The translations under genes and the position numbers were made by a program. A stretch of DNA of 64,000 bases from the NCBI GenBank assembly GCA_947579665.1, contig OX388347.1, forward strand, positions 23,428,562-23,492,561, read 5' to 3'. This stretch comes from Sympetrum striolatum (lineage: Eukaryota; Arthropoda; Insecta; Odonata; Libellulidae). Shown in pieces: positions 61,570 to 64,000 of this stretch. Each line of letters starts with the position of its first letter. Position 1 is the stretch's first letter. Below the pieces are notes generated by a model. It saw only the letters and a program-made list of their open reading frames with translations, was not told the origin of the DNA and did not search any database.

Positions 61570-64000
61570 AGGAGGAGAATTGGGTGAATACGATGGAAGT
61601 AGAATTTTAAAGCTATGAAATTAATTTGTATCCGGATATGGAAAGAATTGTTTGCTTGATTTTCTTCTGGAATAGTATTTTGAGTATTAGAGATTAGACA
61701 GCTAATTAGTTAAAGGAATGTAACATCATCAGACCTCAAAATGATTTCTTTCTGTTTAATCGGAATTAGTTTGCTTCTTAGGAAGAAGTCCTATACTTCT
61801 TAAAGCTGATACCTTAAGTATATTTATTTAGTTTACTAAAATAATTGATATTAAAGAATAAATTACAAGTAGCATAAGCCTAATATTATTCCATATAATA
61901 TCTTTCCGATGCAGTGTAAAATATTGAGACTCCACTTAACTCAGTGTTTTATTCGCACTGAAAAAGCTCATCTGGTTTTTAGGCTTCTGTTAACTTAATC
62001 ATTCTTTTATCTGTCTTCTTTCTATCGTTCTTCTGTCATAATATTGCTCATATAATAAAGCTAACTAAATCAATTTATTATGGAATTTGATTAATTAAAA
62101 TTAAGAAGAATTATATTAATCAATTATAAAACAAGGAATTTTATATTAAGAATTTATCGGAATCATTTTGAGTTAACTATGAATTACTATACCAAAAGGC
62201 TACTTCGATAGAATTTATTAAAAAAATATGGTATTACCCCTACTTACATTATAAGTAAATAATATAAAGAGAGACGACAGGCTCTGTTTTAGATACTGAT
62301 TAGTTTATATTCATATCTTCTCCAAGAAAAAGAGGCTACTGATAAATATGACAATCTTTAAACAGATATAAAAATTATGTGAAAGGCTGGTTGAAACCAA
62401 ATTGGTAGCAAATGGCAATGGACGAAACAAGGAACGGCATTTGAAATATTTTAGAGAAGATGGAGTTAAGAAAAAGAAATATCGGTGATAATGTAAGGAA
62501 TCGAGGGAAATGGAAACGGCAGAAAAGACGACAAAAATGCGGAATGGCGTGATGAGAAATAGCGCAAGAAAAAAGCGAGAGGAACATCTTAAGATGTTTA
62601 CTGGAGATAAAAGTCGAGTCTATAAGTACTATCTCTCTCTTCTTATTCCAAATCCATTAAGGGAATTCATTCAGTCGGTCGATTTCCAAGAGTGGCTAGT
62701 AATTATTGCTACCTCTCTTGAGCGAAAGCCCTCCTTCTCAACCTTCCTTCCTTTTAAGGTTTCCACCTCCAATGCACCCCAACCTCTCCTCTGCAATTAT
62801 CTCGCAGCTGGTCTAAATAGTCCAAGGGTTAACATTTTTCCTCCTTCGCCCGATAGGATTTTCTTTCGGAAATCGATTCAGTCTTTAAGGCTAAATTATG
62901 AGCATCCGGATATAAAGAAATGTAAAAGTCTCTTTCGCAGAACCCAAACGTAAATTTGTTTTCCAATTTCACAAACACGTGTATCCCCTTAGCGGTCTCC
63001 AAGAAAAAGGTTCCGAATTTCAAAGGAATTCGATTTTCGTTGTAACAAAGGTACCATCACAAGTATACCATGTGCTATGCTCCTCATGATATATACCTGA
63101 TTCTCATTCCAAAATGATATTTGTATCACGATTTCTAAGTCCAACTGTTAGAGCCCAAATAATAGTATTCTAAATATCGATAAGCAAACTAGAGCTCTCT
63201 ATTTATGCATTGAAATGACTTTATAAGAAAGTAACGAAAAATATAAGTTGACCACATCTGAAACAAAGCATCGTCGTGATTTTCTATATTATAGCAAATT
63301 ATAGCTTGATATCATATATCAAATTTCTACGCGTTAAGTTACAAGTTTCTACCTAACCTACGTAGGTTAGAATTGTCAGAGGCAAGTTTAAGCTAGCCTG
63401 TTTAGCAGAATAATTTCGTACACGTATTTTCGTATCGTATTTTACCATCAAGGAAAATCAACATTTTTTAAGTCTATTAAGAAGTCATTTTCATTTTCAT
63501 GATTAACCCTTTTATAAATCTCTTAAATTTTCTAACGCTTAATGTTCTAAATAACCATTTTGCTGTAAAATCGATAAAGTTCCGTAATAGTGCGGTTGCT
63601 TTTGATTCTGAAACTAAGTATATAAAAAATTTCTACAGAAAAACTTTTGCCTAATAATATGAAATCTTCTTTGAAAGGAAATCGTGAATCTTAAATAGAT
63701 GTAACCAATGCTCTACAATTTTAGTACGATGTAAACAATTAATGCAAAGCTTGATGGATACAATTTGAGTATACAAGACGTTCAGTAACAAGAATATTTC
63801 TAGAATAGGTAATAGCTCCCAATAGATCAAAATTCTACGTCAACTTATTCTGCCTGACCAATAATTTTAACAGGATTATATTATTATTATATACACCAGT
63901 TATTTCTCTTTCATCTTTTAAAAATCTGTTAAAAGATGAAAGTCTCTCGAAAAAATGCCTGTTTTCAACGGACAAATTTCATTTCGAGAATTATTCAATT
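61570..64000. other. Mostly AT-rich non-coding DNA
   Basis: Overlapping opposite-strand frames at 62375-62587 and 62510-62953 have no recognised domain. A perfect 18-bp palindrome (CTAACCTACGTAGGTTAG) lies at 63353-63370 and a hairpin at 63908-63942 (separate entry). Confidence 0.5.
63908..63942. repeat. Perfect 14-bp hairpin
   Basis: CTTTCATCTTTTAA (63908-63921) and its exact reverse complement (63929-63942) enclose a seven-base loop. Confidence 0.85.

Noticed and set aside
63353..63370. Interstitial telomere repeat (CCTAA-like letters)
   Set aside because: Only a single palindromic CTAACCTA/TAGGTTAG pair; no tandem array of the insect TTAGG repeat.
1..64000. Prokaryotic operon, CRISPR array, phage or plasmid system
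   Set aside because: No long dense frames, no ribosome-binding sites, no regularly spaced direct repeats with unique spacers; the repeat types seen are eukaryotic.

Overview
The window reads as nuclear, non-coding DNA of a metazoan, most likely an arthropod with a large, repeat-bearing genome. The reasons are the AT-rich background, stop codons in all six frames nearly everywhere, no operons, no ribosome-binding sites, no rRNA or true tRNA genes, a long GT microsatellite, and remnants of eukaryotic DNA transposons (hAT, Tc1/mariner, pogo/Tigger type), tRNA-derived SINE-like pieces and LINE-like tails. The arthropod assignment is an inference from the style of the repeats. I could not recognise any conserved protein. 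The longest open frame (206 codons, minus strand near 50.1-50.8 kb) lies partly in a one-sided purine tract and looks like a composition artefact, so I call no intact protein-coding gene.

Layout. From 1 to about 33 kb there is AT-rich desert interrupted by short GC-richer islands (near 1.2, 5.0, 6.7, 8.5, 12.1, 15.0, 20.2, 23.4, 25.0, 26.6 and 28.6 kb). Mobile-element remnants lie among them: a chimeric hAT-like element (5313-5590), a 77-bp Tc1-like miniature (12736-12812), a hAT miniature with a perfect 8-bp target duplication (22363-22625) and a LINE-like tail ending near 27387. From 33.2 to 34.2 kb lies a distinct repeat unit that combines a GT microsatellite with an exact 317-bp-period tandem duplication. 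At 37.27-37.57 kb two arms of 81-84 bp in inverted orientation enclose a sequence whose minus strand carries the core of a hammerhead ribozyme, as found in Penelope-like retroelements. A decayed look-alike is at 43.24 kb. From 45 to 63 kb, GC-richer islands recur at roughly 2-kb intervals, and a pogo/Tigger-type miniature (55699-56179) sits between two of them.

Function. No genes can be seen working together. If the window has a function it is probably regulatory: a CpG-dense island at 14.6-15.4 kb, a dense cluster of homeodomain-type TAAT/ATTA sites at 44.43-44.66 kb, a symmetrical K50-homeodomain site pair at 48.69 kb, and several purine-rich G-quadruplex or triplex-prone tracts. The strongest unusual signals are the hammerhead-bearing inverted-repeat element, the 317-bp tandem unit, and a set of perfect or near-perfect short inverted repeats that look like template-switch products.
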